NCBI RefSeq assembly: GCF_015704895.1
Contig: NZ_JADQWB010000007.1
Coordinates: forward strand, 1-64,000
DNA from: Agrobacterium leguminum
Lineage (GTDB): Bacteria; Pseudomonadota; Alphaproteobacteria; Rhizobiales; Rhizobiaceae
Direction of reading: 5' to 3'
Length of the DNA: 64,000 nt
The notes below the pieces were generated by a model that was given only the letters and a program-made list of their open reading frames with translations, made no database searches and was not told the origin of the DNA. A program made the position numbers and the translations under genes. Below, one piece after another: positions 35,353 through 45,593 of the stretch; position 1 is the stretch's first letter, and every line of letters starts with the position of its first letter.

Positions 35353-36624
35353 ATGATCGGTAAATACAGCATGGCATTGGCGCTCGCCATTGGCGCGGCG
35401 TCCTTTGCAGGCGCCGCCCAGGCGGCTGAGGAAGTGCGCTTCACCTGCGCTTATGACGGCAACGGCTGCGAAATTCTGAAAGACATTCTCGCGCGTTACG
35501 AAAAGCAGCATCCGGACGTGAAGATCGTCACCGACGTCGTGCCCTACAAGGCGCTGCTGGAAGGCTTGCCCGTGCAGCTCGCCGGCGGCAGCGGCCCGGA
35601 TTTCGCAACCGTGACCGACCTTGGCGGTCTCAACCGCTATTATCTCGATCTCACGCCCTATGTGGACGCGAAATATTGGGAAGATAATTTCTCCAACGTG
35701 CTGAAATGGTACCGCAGCGGCCCCGACGACAAGGGCATCTACGGCATGCATACCCAGCTCACCATCACCGGCGCCTTCATCAACCGCACCCTGTTCGATC
35801 AGGCCAATGTCGCCGTACCCGGTAAGGATGCAACGCTGGACGACTGGGCGAAGGCTGCAAGTGCCGTCGCCAAGGCAACCGGCACGCCATACCCGATGGC
35901 CATCGACCGTTCCGGCCACCGCATTGCCGGTCCGGCCATTTCCTACGGCGCGAAGATTTTCGATGCGGACGGCAAGCCAATTCTGGTCGATGAAGGCTTC
36001 ACGACCTTCGTGAAGAAATTCGTGGAGTGGAACAAGGACGGCACCATGGCGCGTGACGTCTGGGCCGGGCAGGGCGGCAATACCTATCGCGATGCCGCGC
36101 AGGAATTCATCAACGGCCAGCTCGTATATTATTACTCGGGCAGCTGGCAGACGGCGCGGTTCGACAGCCAGGTCGGCGATGCTTTCGACTGGGAAGTCGT
36201 GCCGCAGCCCTGCGGCGGCGCTGCCTGCACTGGCATGCCGGGCGGCACCGGCGTTGTCGGCTTCAAGCAGACCAAGAACCCGAAAATCGTTGCCGATATC
36301 CTGAACTTCCTCGCTCAGGACGAGAATTATCTCGACTTCACCGTGCGCACCCGCAACGTTCCGGCCCACAAGGCCGTGGCTGACAAGGGCGTGACCTATA
36401 CGGGTGCGACGCCGGCGACGCAGAAGGCCATGAACGCCTGGCTGGACCAGATCCCTGGCCTCAGCCCGATTGCCTACACCTATCAGGGTTACAAGAATAA
36501 TCGCGCCATGTTCAACATCTCCGTCCAGCGCATCACGCAGGCCATCGTCGGTGAAAGCACCGTCGATGAAGCCATGGCCCGCGCGAAGACGGACCTCGAG
36601 GAAGCGTTGAAACAGGCGAAGTGA
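35353..36624 (+). CDS. Sugar ABC transporter binding protein
   Basis: The protein has 423 residues, family 1 extracellular solute-binding type, with a signal peptide cut near AQAAEE (residue 25). Family segments include a KILARYEKQHPDVKI-like start (DILARYEKQHPDVKI near 45) and AAAATWDD-like TLDDWAKAASAV near 160. Six or more Cys residues give at least two likely disulfides. GGAGGAAAAG lies upstream. It delivers a sugar or oligosaccharide, probably a uronate-containing one given the downstream enzymes, to the two permeases that follow. Confidence 0.85.
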   Translation: MIGKYSMALALAIGAASFAGAAQAAEEVRFTCAYDGNGCEILKDILARYEKQHPDVKIVTDVVPYKALLEGLPVQLAGGSGPDFATVTDLGGLNRYYLDLTPYVDAKYWEDNFSNVLKWYRSGPDDKGIYGMHTQLTITGAFINRTLFDQANVAVPGKDATLDDWAKAASAVAKATGTPYPMAIDRSGHRIAGPAISYGAKIFDADGKPILVDEGFTTFVKKFVEWNKDGTMARDVWAGQGGNTYRDAAQEFINGQLVYYYSGSWQTARFDSQVGDAFDWEVVPQPCGGAACTGMPGGTGVVGFKQTKNPKIVADILNFLAQDENYLDFTVRTRNVPAHKAVADKGVTYTGATPATQKAMNAWLDQIPGLSPIAYTYQGYKNNRAMFNISVQRITQAIVGESTVDEAMARAKTDLEEALKQAK

Positions 36625-36636
36625 TCCATCGCCTTC

Positions 36637-36658
36637 CGGCGCGGCGCATGCCGCGCCG
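36637..36658 (+). other. Hairpin between binding-protein and permease genes
   Basis: CGGCGCGGC and GCCGCGCCG form a perfect 9-bp stem with a GCAT loop, 12 bases after the stop codon. A hairpin here is commonly used to stabilise the binding-protein mRNA so that it exceeds the permeases. The next gene has a good AAGGAGG site just after it. Confidence 0.65.
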
Positions 36659-36681
36659 CGCCGGATCGAAGGAGGACCCTC

Positions 36682-37650
36682 ATGTATAAATTTCTTGCGC
36701 CCGTCATGGGCATCGTCGAACTGCCCTTCGCCTTCCTGCAGAAGGTTCTCGGCCACCGGCGGATCGCCTGGGTGTTTCTTACACCCAACCTGATTCTGTT
36801 TGCGGTCTTCGCCTTTCTGCCGATCGTGCTGAACATGGCCTATTCCGTGACCGGCAGCGAACACATATTGCTTTCTGAGCGCCCTTCGGTGGGCGGTGAA
36901 AACTTTTCGGTCCTTCTTTCCTGTCAGAACTACCTTGAACCCAATTCCTGTCAGCGCGACCTGTTCTGGCGCTCGGTCTGGAACACGGTTTTCTTCGTGG
37001 TGCTGCAGGTCGGTTTCATGGTCGGTTTTTCACTGATCACAGCCATCGTGCTTAACCGCGATATCCGGGCGCGTGGGTTCTTCCGTGCCGTCTTCTTCTT
37101 CCCCGTGCTGCTGTCGCCCGTGGTTGTGGCCTTGATCTGGAAGTGGATTCTCCAGCGTTTCGGCGTTCTCAACGCAGCGATGGAGGGTCTGGGCCTCGGT
37201 TCGGTCGACTGGTTGCTTGAAGCCAATCTTGCCTTCGGCTGGTCGGTGTTCCTGTCGGTCTGGGCGCATATGGGCTTTTACACGCTCATTCTTCTGGCCG
37301 GGCTGCAGGCGATCCCGCGCGATGTCTATGAGGCGGCGCAGCTCGACAAGGCGAGCCCTTGGCGCATCTTCCGGCGCATCACGCTGCCGCTGCTTGCGCC
37401 CACCATGCTCGTCGTTCTCGTCCTGTCGCTCATCAAGGGCGTGCAGACCTTTGATGAAGTCTTTGCCTTCACGGGTGGCGGCCCGGGCTCGGCGACCACC
37501 TTCATCATTCAGTTCATCTATCAGACCGGCTTTGCCGGGACGCCCCGCAATTTCGGCCTGGCGGCTGCTGCTTCGCTGCTGCTCGCGGTGGTGCTGGTGG
37601 TGCTGACCGCCCTGCAATTCCGGGCAAACAGGAGCAAGGTCGATGGCTAG
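36682..37650 (+). CDS. Sugar ABC transporter permease 1
   Basis: The protein has 322 residues with about six helices. The MalF-type EAA loop is EAAQLDKASPWRIFRRITLP near residue 215, and GGGPGSATTF near 270 is the usual downstream element. AAGGAGG precedes the start. It overlaps permease 2 by eight bases. Confidence 0.85.
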   Translation: MYKFLAPVMGIVELPFAFLQKVLGHRRIAWVFLTPNLILFAVFAFLPIVLNMAYSVTGSEHILLSERPSVGGENFSVLLSCQNYLEPNSCQRDLFWRSVWNTVFFVVLQVGFMVGFSLITAIVLNRDIRARGFFRAVFFFPVLLSPVVVALIWKWILQRFGVLNAAMEGLGLGSVDWLLEANLAFGWSVFLSVWAHMGFYTLILLAGLQAIPRDVYEAAQLDKASPWRIFRRITLPLLAPTMLVVLVLSLIKGVQTFDEVFAFTGGGPGSATTFIIQFIYQTGFAGTPRNFGLAAAASLLLAVVLVVLTALQFRANRSKVDG

Positions 37651-38686
37651 GATTGGCGCATTTCTGACCCGTACCCGCGGCCGAAACGGCAAGCTGCATT
37701 GGACCGACTGGTTGTCCTACGCCTATCTCGGCGTGGCCGTGCTTATGATGTTCGGTCCCGTCGTCTGGCTCGTGCTCTCCTCGTTCAAGACGGAAGCCGA
37801 TCTCCAGCGCTTTCCGCCGCGCCTCCTGCCCTATACGCAGGAAACCGTGGTGGTGGATGGGCAGGCAGCGCCGCTGCCGGCCTACGTGGACAAGGATGGC
37901 CGCAAGTTCGGCATGGTCCGCCGCATCGGTCTCGTGGCCCAGGTGGTTGACCCCGCCAAGCCAAGCGAAGTCCTGAAGATGCCGTTCAACGAGCTGAAGC
38001 CGGCTGAAAAAGTGGCGCTGGCGACTGAAAACTACACAGAGCTTTTCCAGCGCTTCAATTTCCCGCTCTATTTCTGGAACTCGACCTTCATCACGGTGAC
38101 GTCAACCATCATCATGCTGATCGTCAATTCCATGGCGGCCTTCGCGCTCTCGAAATACCAGTTCAAGGGCAGGGGTGTGGTGCTGGCGCTGGTTGTCGGC
38201 ACGCTGATGATCCCGCAGACCGTCGTGCTGGTGCCGCTGTTTCTCATCACCAGCCAACTCGGCATGATCAACAGTCTCTGGGGCGTCATCATTCCGGGAG
38301 CCGCGACACCCACAGGTGTCTTCCTGCTGCGGCAATATATGCTGACGATCCCGGATGAAATCCTCGATGCCGCCCGCATGGACAAGGCGAGCGAGTGGAA
38401 AATCTACTGGCGCATCATCCTGCCGCTTTCGGCCCCGGCGCTTGCCGTTCTTGCGATCCTTGCGATCATGTGGCGCTGGAACGACTTCCTCTGGCCGTTG
38501 ATCGTGCTGACGCGCAACGACAACTTCACCCTGCAACTGGCGCTCAACTCCTTCCAGGGGGAGATGACGACGGAATGGAGCAACCTTCTGGCCATGACGG
38601 TGCTGACACTCGCCCCGATCGCGCTGGTCTTCATGTTCCTGCAAAAATACATCGCCACCGGCATTGCATCGACGGGCGGCAAATAA
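37643..38686 (+). CDS. Sugar ABC transporter permease 2
   Basis: The protein has 347 residues and is MalG-type, with the EAA loop DAARMDKASEWKIYWRIILP near residue 245. It is longer than the usual 280 residues because a periplasmic segment of about 75 residues (about 55-135, including PLPAYVDKDGRKFGM) lies between helices 1 and 2. Such a loop is known in some family members and may contact the binding protein. The gene is followed by the ATPase after 22 bases. Confidence 0.85.
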   Translation: MARIGAFLTRTRGRNGKLHWTDWLSYAYLGVAVLMMFGPVVWLVLSSFKTEADLQRFPPRLLPYTQETVVVDGQAAPLPAYVDKDGRKFGMVRRIGLVAQVVDPAKPSEVLKMPFNELKPAEKVALATENYTELFQRFNFPLYFWNSTFITVTSTIIMLIVNSMAAFALSKYQFKGRGVVLALVVGTLMIPQTVVLVPLFLITSQLGMINSLWGVIIPGAATPTGVFLLRQYMLTIPDEILDAARMDKASEWKIYWRIILPLSAPALAVLAILAIMWRWNDFLWPLIVLTRNDNFTLQLALNSFQGEMTTEWSNLLAMTVLTLAPIALVFMFLQKYIATGIASTGGK

Positions 38687-38708
38687 TCCTGAGGGAGGAA
38701 ACACGACA

Positions 38709-39788
<1,080 letters not shown>

Positions 39789-39825
39789 CAGCCTTTGGCG
39801 CAACCCGCAACGCAGGACCATTGAC

Positions 39826-41550
39826 ATGACCGATAAAAAACTCCGTTCCGACCGCTGGTTTGCTCCCGACGACCTGCGCAGCTTCGGCCACCGCTCACGC
39901 ATGATGCAGCTCGGTTATGCGGAGGAGGATTTTGTCGGCAAACCCGTCATCGGTATCCTGAACACCTGGTCCGAGCTGAATACCTGTCACTCGCATTTTC
40001 CCGAGCGCGTACAGGATGTGAAACGCGGTGTGCTGCAGGCTGGCGGTTTCCCCGTCGAGATGCCGTCGCTTTCGGTGGATGAGAGCTTCACCAAACCGAC
40101 ATCGATGCTCTACCGCAACATGCTGGCGATGGAGACGGAGGAAATGATCCGCTCGCATCCGCTCGACGGCGTGGTGCTGATGGGCGGTTGCGACAAGACG
40201 ACACCCGGCCTCGTCATGGGCGCGATCTCGGCCGGCGTGCCGATGATCTATCTGCCGGCAGGCCCGATGTTGCGCGGCAACTATGCCGGCAAGGTGCTGG
40301 GTTCGGGTTCGGATGCCTGGAAATATTGGGACGAGCGCCGTGCCGGCAATGTCACGGACGAGGAATGGCGCGGCGTGCAGGGCGGCATCGCCCGCTCCGC
40401 CGGTGTGTGCATGACCATGGGCACTGCCTCGACCATGACCGCCATCGCCGACGCCCTTGGCCTCACCCTGCCGGGTGCCTCTTCCATTCCGGCGGTGGAT
40501 GCCGAACACCAGCGCATGTCGGCAGGTTGCGGCCGGCGTATCGTGGAAATGGTGGCCGAGGAGCTGACGCCGGACCGTATCCTGACCGCGACCGCGTTTC
40601 GCAATGCCGCCATCGTCGCCATGGCGACCGGTTGCTCCACCAATGCCGTCGTGCATTTGATCGCCATGGCCCGCCGCGCCGGCGTGCCGATGACGCTCGA
40701 TGAGCTGGACGAGCTTGGCCGGGTCACGCCGCTGATCGCCAACGTCCGCCCGTCCGGCAAAGACTATCTAATGGAGGATTTCTATTATGCCGGCGGTCTG
40801 CGCGCACTGATGAAGCAGCTGGAAAGCCGTCTCGACTGTTCGGCGCTCACCGTGACCGGCCGCAGCATGGGCGAAAACCTCGAGGGTGCGAAGGTCTACA
40901 ATGACGATGTCATCCGCTCGCTGGATAATCCCGTCTATGCGGAGGGCTCGCTTGCGGTGCTGCGCGGCAATCTTTGCCCGGATGGCGCCGTCATCAAGCC
41001 TGCCGCCTGCGATCCGAAATACCATATCCATGAAGGCCCCGCGCTGGTTTTCGACAGCTATCCCGAGATGAAGAAGGCGATTGATGACGAAAACCTCGAT
41101 GTCACGCCGGATCATGTGCTGGTGCTGCGCAATGCCGGCCCACTCGGCGGTCCCGGTTTTCCGGAATGGGGCATGCTGCCCATCCCCAAGGCGCTGATCA
41201 AGAAGGGCCACCGCGACATGGTGCGCATTTCCGATGCCCGCATGTCCGGCACCTCCTATGGCGCCTGCGTGCTGCATGTCGCGCCGGAGAGCTTCGTCGG
41301 CGGCCCGCTGGCGCTCCTGAAGACCGGCGATATCGTGCGCCTCGATCTGCCGCAACGTCGTCTCGATATGCTGGTCAGCGAAGAGGAAATCGCCAGCCGC
41401 CGCGCCGCCTGGCAGGCGCCCGCGCCACGTTATGAACGCGGTTATGGCTATCTCTTCTCCAAACACGTCACCCAGGCCGATCAAGGTTGCGATTTCGACT
41501 TCCTGCAGACGGATTTCGGCCGCACCGCCGGCGAGCCCGATATTTTCTAA
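39826..41550 (+). CDS. IlvD/Edd family sugar-acid dehydratase
   Basis: The protein has 574 residues, the normal size for this family. Three cysteines for the iron-sulfur cluster are seen in NTWSELNTCHSHF (about 56), LMGGCDKTTPG (about 124) and SAGVCMTMGTAS (about 196). The sequence is nearer the L-arabinonate/D-xylonate/galactonate-type dehydratases than to IlvD of valine synthesis. It should dehydrate an aldonic or aldaric acid to a 2-keto-3-deoxy acid. It lies directly before uronate dehydrogenase, so an aldarate or uronate-derived acid is probable. Confidence 0.8.
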   Translation: MTDKKLRSDRWFAPDDLRSFGHRSRMMQLGYAEEDFVGKPVIGILNTWSELNTCHSHFPERVQDVKRGVLQAGGFPVEMPSLSVDESFTKPTSMLYRNMLAMETEEMIRSHPLDGVVLMGGCDKTTPGLVMGAISAGVPMIYLPAGPMLRGNYAGKVLGSGSDAWKYWDERRAGNVTDEEWRGVQGGIARSAGVCMTMGTASTMTAIADALGLTLPGASSIPAVDAEHQRMSAGCGRRIVEMVAEELTPDRILTATAFRNAAIVAMATGCSTNAVVHLIAMARRAGVPMTLDELDELGRVTPLIANVRPSGKDYLMEDFYYAGGLRALMKQLESRLDCSALTVTGRSMGENLEGAKVYNDDVIRSLDNPVYAEGSLAVLRGNLCPDGAVIKPAACDPKYHIHEGPALVFDSYPEMKKAIDDENLDVTPDHVLVLRNAGPLGGPGFPEWGMLPIPKALIKKGHRDMVRISDARMSGTSYGACVLHVAPESFVGGPLALLKTGDIVRLDLPQRRLDMLVSEEEIASRRAAWQAPAPRYERGYGYLFSKHVTQADQGCDFDFLQTDFGRTAGEPDIF

Positions 41551-41559
41551 GGACGCGAC

Positions 41560-42357
41560 ATGTTAAAGCGATTGCTCATCACCGGCGCCGGCGGCAAGCT
41601 GGGCAGCATGCTGCGCGGACGGCTCGGCCATATCTCCGAGACCATCCGCCTTTCGGACGTCGTCGATCTCGGGGAGGCAGCCCCCCATGAGGAGCTTTTT
41701 CACTGCCGGCTCGAAGATGAGACGGCGGTTCATGAACTGGTGAAGGGCTGTGACGGCATCGTCCATCTCGGCGGCATTTCGGTGGAAAAGGCTTTTGATC
41801 CCATCGAGGCCGCCAATCTTCGCGGCGTTTACAATCTTTACGAGGCGGCGAGGCAAAACGGCCTGCCGCGCATTCTCTTCGCCTCCAGCAACCACACGAT
41901 CGGTTATTATCCGCAGGGACAGCAGCTCGAGCCGGAAACACCTTTCCTGCCGGACGGCCTTTACGGTGTCTCGAAGATTTTCGGTGAGGCCATGGCAAGC
42001 CTCTACCATTCCAAATTCGGCCAGGAGACGGCCATCGTCCGTATAGGGTCGTGCGAAGAAAAGCCCTCGAACTGGCGGATGTTGTCGACCTGGCTCAGCT
42101 ACGGCGACTTCGTCTCGCTGATCGAGGCCACCTTCCGCGTGCAGAAACTCGGCTGCCCGGTCATCTGGGGCGTTTCCGCCAATGACGACAGCTGGTGGGA
42201 TAATTCCCATGTCGATTTTCTCGGCTGGCAGCGCCGCGACAATGCCGCGCGCTACCGTGCGGAAATCGAACGCGATGTGCCGCGCCCCGATCCTGAGGCC
42301 GCAATCGCAAAATATCAGGGCGGTATCTTCACAGACGAGCCCATTCACCGGACTTGA
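41560..42357 (+). CDS. udh: Uronate dehydrogenase
   Basis: The protein has 265 residues and is a short extended-SDR protein very similar in layout to Agrobacterium uronate dehydrogenase. The NAD motif is TGAGGKLGSML at 8-18. GCDGIVHLGGISVEK lies near 65, ASSNHTIGYYP near 110, the catalytic YGVSK near 135 and SANDDSWWDNSH near 205. These last blocks are specific to this family. It oxidises D-galacturonate or D-glucuronate at C1 to the aldarolactone. The SMP-30 protein of the same locus could open the lactone. It follows the dehydratase by nine bases. Confidence 0.85.
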   Translation: MLKRLLITGAGGKLGSMLRGRLGHISETIRLSDVVDLGEAAPHEELFHCRLEDETAVHELVKGCDGIVHLGGISVEKAFDPIEAANLRGVYNLYEAARQNGLPRILFASSNHTIGYYPQGQQLEPETPFLPDGLYGVSKIFGEAMASLYHSKFGQETAIVRIGSCEEKPSNWRMLSTWLSYGDFVSLIEATFRVQKLGCPVIWGVSANDDSWWDNSHVDFLGWQRRDNAARYRAEIERDVPRPDPEAAIAKYQGGIFTDEPIHRT

Positions 42358-42391
42358 AACACACCCATCCGCCCATTGCGAGGAGACAGAC

Positions 42392-43102
42392 ATGAACAAT
42401 GAAACGCGCGAAAAACTGCTGACGATTTCCGTCGCTACCCTGGCGACGGCGCTTTACAAGCGGGGTCTGCGCAACCAGGTCATTCAGGGTGTGCGCCCGC
42501 TGGGCTACAAGGGCAAGAATATGGTCGGCCCGGCCTTTACCCTGCGCTACATGCCGGCCCGCGAAGACCGCAACCAGCTTGTTGAATTCCGCAATCCCGC
42601 CCATCCGCAGCGCGTCGCCATCGAAACATGCCCGCCGGGCCATGTGCTTGTCATGGACAGCCGCAAGGATGCGACCGCCGCCTCGGCCGGCGATATTCTG
42701 GTGACCCGCCTGATGGTTCGCGGCGGTGCCGGCATCGTCTCCGATGGCGGTTTCCGGGATGCGGCTACCATTGCCGAGCTCGATATTCCGGCCTACCACA
42801 CCCGCCCTTCCAGCCCCACTAACCTCACCAAACACGAGGCAATCGAGATCAACGGTCCGATTGGCTGCGGCGATGCGCCCGTGTTTCCGGGCGATATCAT
42901 CGTCGGTGACGCCGATTGCGTCATCGTCATCCCTGCGGGCATTGCCGACGACGTCGCGACCGAGGCGGTGGAAATGACGGCTTACGAGGATTTCGTGGTG
43001 GAGCAGGTCAAGGCCGGCCAGACGATCATCGGGCTTTACCCCTGCACCAAGGAGGAGCACCAGACGGCTTTTGCCGAATGGCGCAAGAAGAACAACCGCT
43101 GA
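42392..43102 (+). CDS. RraA-type aldolase/decarboxylase family protein
   Basis: The protein has about 236 residues and belongs to the RraA/HMG-aldolase family. The key block is GGAGIVSDGGFRDAATIAEL near residue 110, with the conserved Arg-Asp pair, and GDADCVIVIPAGIADDV near 175. Family members cleave 4-hydroxy-2-oxo acids to pyruvate or decarboxylate oxaloacetate. In this operon it is a good candidate for the final cleavage of a keto-deoxy acid. GAGGAG lies before the start at 42392. It is the last gene and ends three bases from the convergent LuxR-type regulator. Confidence 0.75.
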   Translation: MNNETREKLLTISVATLATALYKRGLRNQVIQGVRPLGYKGKNMVGPAFTLRYMPAREDRNQLVEFRNPAHPQRVAIETCPPGHVLVMDSRKDATAASAGDILVTRLMVRGGAGIVSDGGFRDAATIAELDIPAYHTRPSSPTNLTKHEAIEINGPIGCGDAPVFPGDIIVGDADCVIVIPAGIADDVATEAVEMTAYEDFVVEQVKAGQTIIGLYPCTKEEHQTAFAEWRKKNNR

Positions 43103-43105
43103 ACC

Positions 43106-45457
43106 TTACAGCCAACCCAGTGCTTTCGCCGCGCAGATCGCCTCCGCGCGGCGTTTGCAATCCAGCTTGCGGAACAGGTTGCCGAGGTGAAACTTCACCG
43201 TCACTTCCGAGATATTGAGCGTCTGGGCAATCTTCTTGTTTGACATGCCACTGGCCAGCAGTTGCAGCATCTGCGCCTCCCGCTGTGAAAGCCCGCCATG
43301 CAGGGCGCGCGCCTGCGGCGAATTCACCGAAGCGGCGAAAATCGACAGCGCGGTGCGGACATCGGACGAGGTTTCGATGAAACTGCGGATGCGGCGATTG
43401 TTCAGGAGCGGTGAGAGGAAGATGCGCTCCTCCGACAGGACGCCGCTGCAGCCAAGGCGGGTCGCGGATTCAATGGCGGTGAGGATATGGGCGCGGGCGG
43501 CGGCGTTGTCGCGGCGCTGGTGCGCGGCGTAGCTCTGCCAGATTCGCAGCGCGACCTTTTCGCGGTTGGTGACCTTGGGATTGGCGATCATCGCGTCGAT
43601 CTGGCGGGAGAGATAGGCACGCGGCGTGAAAAGATGCACGGCATCGCGTAGCCAGGCCATCACATAGGCGATCTCATCGCGGCGCGTCAGCCGGGAAAGA
43701 TCCTCATGCGCGCTCTCTACCCAGTTGCGGCCCATGGGCATGCGGATCGCCGAAAGCGTCGCGGCCGCATCCGCCCAGCGGTTGGCGTTCTGATAGGCGA
43801 TGGCCGTCCTGATTTCCATCATCGCATGAAATTGCAGCCCTTCCGAAAGATGGATCCACAGACCGTCGAGAAAACCGGGGCGCACGGTCATCGGAAAATG
43901 ATCGATCAGCACCTGCGAGGCATAGTGCAGAGCGAACTGCATCAGGCTCGGCCATATCTCGGCCGCAGCGAAATGATCGAATTCATGTTCGACGAAATGC
44001 AGCAAGTCGCGCGGTTTTCCCGCCTCATAGGCAAGACAGGCTTCCGCCAGCCGCAGCATCCGGAACTCCTGGGCGGCATCATGCGGCACCTGTTCCAGCC
44101 GCGCACGCGCCTCCTGCGCCGCTCGACGGGCCAGAAGCACATCGCCGCTCATCAGCCGCAGCACGATCTGGTGCAGATGGATGAAAAATTCGAGCAGCGG
44201 CTGACCGCCCATCTTGCGCAGATAGATGAGCGCACGGGCGGCGGCCGCCTCCGCCTCGCGGAAATTGCGGCGACGAATTTCGAATTCCAGCAGCGCATTG
44301 TAATAGGCCGCCCATTTGCCGTGGTCGTCCATGGGGTAGTCGGCCATGAACTCGGCGAGACGGGTTATCACCGCGTCATTGGGCGTCAGGTCCTCGGCAA
44401 TCATCAGGTTCAGTCGGAAGGTGCGTGCGGCGAAGGAAAACCGTGAACCCCGGGCAAGCACCTTCAGCGGATCGAGGTAGTCCGATCCGAGGCTTTTGCC
44501 GAGCAGATGGCGCACGCGCTGCAACTCACCCTGTTTCAGCAGGGCGCGGGTAACGGCGAAGAGCACGGTTTCATTCGTTGCGATCATATCCTGCGAAAAC
44601 CGCATGATGATCTCGCGAAACCTGTCGACGCTGCTCCTGTAGATCAGTTCGCGGCCATGGGCGCGTTCCAGGATTTGCGCGGCATGGGTCTCATAACCGC
44701 GGTCGAGCAGCATCGCCATGGCCGCAAGCGCCCGTCCTTCCTTTTCGAAAGCCGATGCGACCTCCACCACGGCGCTGCCGGCCTGCAGGGTAGCGAGACG
44801 TTCCCGTGCAGCCACGCTCAGAAGCCGTATCAGCGTGGGGTGGTTTTCGGGATTTCCGGTGAGGAAAGGCGGCAGCAGTTCGGTCCAGTCCGCCTCGGGC
44901 TCCGCAGACGGGTTTTCCAGCCAGAACGAAAGTTCAACCGTCTGGGCGGGAGAAAGATGCGGCAGGTAGTTTTCCCGCAGATAGTCGGCACACAGCGTTT
45001 CATCCGGAAGACGCGCCAGTGACAGAAAAGCCGGCCAACCCGCATAGTCGTGGAGTGCGAGACGTTTCTGCTCAGGTGGCAGGTCTTCCACCCCGTCCGC
45101 ACCAAAAAGCAGTTCATTCGGCCCGATGGTGAGCGAGCCGCGATGCAGGATTTGCCGGGCCAGTCCGCTGATCCGCTGATCCGGCCGGCAGGCTATGACC
45201 ACCAAGCGCACCGCCTCCAGAATGGCGGCCGGCATGCGCGCCGCCCGTGCGAAAACCGGCACGTCCCACAGGAGGCAACCATTCGCGGCCTCGTCGCTTC
45301 GCGGCTGGTGCGTGCGGCACACCTCGGTGCCGAGCTCTTTTGCGAGCATTTCCAATAGCACGCTTTTTCCCGCACCCGCAGGCGCCCGCAGAAAGATCAC
45401 GCCGGCGGTTTCGCTGGCGATGCGGCGGCAGAGGCGGGTGCGGGGCAGGAGCGTCAT
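43106..45457 (-). CDS. LAL-type LuxR-family regulator
   Basis: The protein has about 783 residues. A P-loop (APAGAGKS, residues 25-32) lies near the N terminus. A long helical repeat region resembling TPR follows (about 250-650). The C-terminal LuxR helix-turn-helix lies at about 715-775 (LSQREAQMLQLLASGMSNKK, then NISEVTVKFHLGNLFRKL). The N-terminal ATPase part is short compared with MalT. ATG at 45457 is preferred over a TTG two codons earlier; neither has a clear ribosome binding site. It is divergent from the peptide transporter operon and probably controls it through the direct repeats at 45485-45517. Confidence 0.8.
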   Translation of the reverse strand: MTLLPRTRLCRRIASETAGVIFLRAPAGAGKSVLLEMLAKELGTEVCRTHQPRSDEAANGCLLWDVPVFARAARMPAAILEAVRLVVIACRPDQRISGLARQILHRGSLTIGPNELLFGADGVEDLPPEQKRLALHDYAGWPAFLSLARLPDETLCADYLRENYLPHLSPAQTVELSFWLENPSAEPEADWTELLPPFLTGNPENHPTLIRLLSVAARERLATLQAGSAVVEVASAFEKEGRALAAMAMLLDRGYETHAAQILERAHGRELIYRSSVDRFREIIMRFSQDMIATNETVLFAVTRALLKQGELQRVRHLLGKSLGSDYLDPLKVLARGSRFSFAARTFRLNLMIAEDLTPNDAVITRLAEFMADYPMDDHGKWAAYYNALLEFEIRRRNFREAEAAAARALIYLRKMGGQPLLEFFIHLHQIVLRLMSGDVLLARRAAQEARARLEQVPHDAAQEFRMLRLAEACLAYEAGKPRDLLHFVEHEFDHFAAAEIWPSLMQFALHYASQVLIDHFPMTVRPGFLDGLWIHLSEGLQFHAMMEIRTAIAYQNANRWADAAATLSAIRMPMGRNWVESAHEDLSRLTRRDEIAYVMAWLRDAVHLFTPRAYLSRQIDAMIANPKVTNREKVALRIWQSYAAHQRRDNAAARAHILTAIESATRLGCSGVLSEERIFLSPLLNNRRIRSFIETSSDVRTALSIFAASVNSPQARALHGGLSQREAQMLQLLASGMSNKKIAQTLNISEVTVKFHLGNLFRKLDCKRRAEAICAAKALGWL

Positions 45458-45484
45458 TCGCAAAGGGATAGGGGATTTAATCTT

Positions 45485-45517
45485 AAAAACCTATACTCAT
45501 CTTTTAAAAAACTATAC
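45485..45517. promoter_or_regulatory. Direct repeats, probable regulator binding site
   Basis: AAAAACCTATAC (45485-45496) and AAAAAACTATAC (45506-45517) are direct repeats spaced 21 bp, two helical turns, in the AT-rich divergent region between the LuxR-type gene and the peptide permease. They suit side-by-side binding of an activator. No other regulator gene is adjacent. Confidence 0.6.
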
Positions 45518-45593
45518 CTTTCGGCAATTGTTCAAACGGACATGTGGTGAAAACTTGTGCTCACGCAACCGATGCACAAGGAACGTTCCACCG

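Noticed and set aside
35332-36864. 510-codon open frame on the minus strand
   Set aside because: Antisense to the sugar-binding protein gene; no ribosome binding site or family motif.
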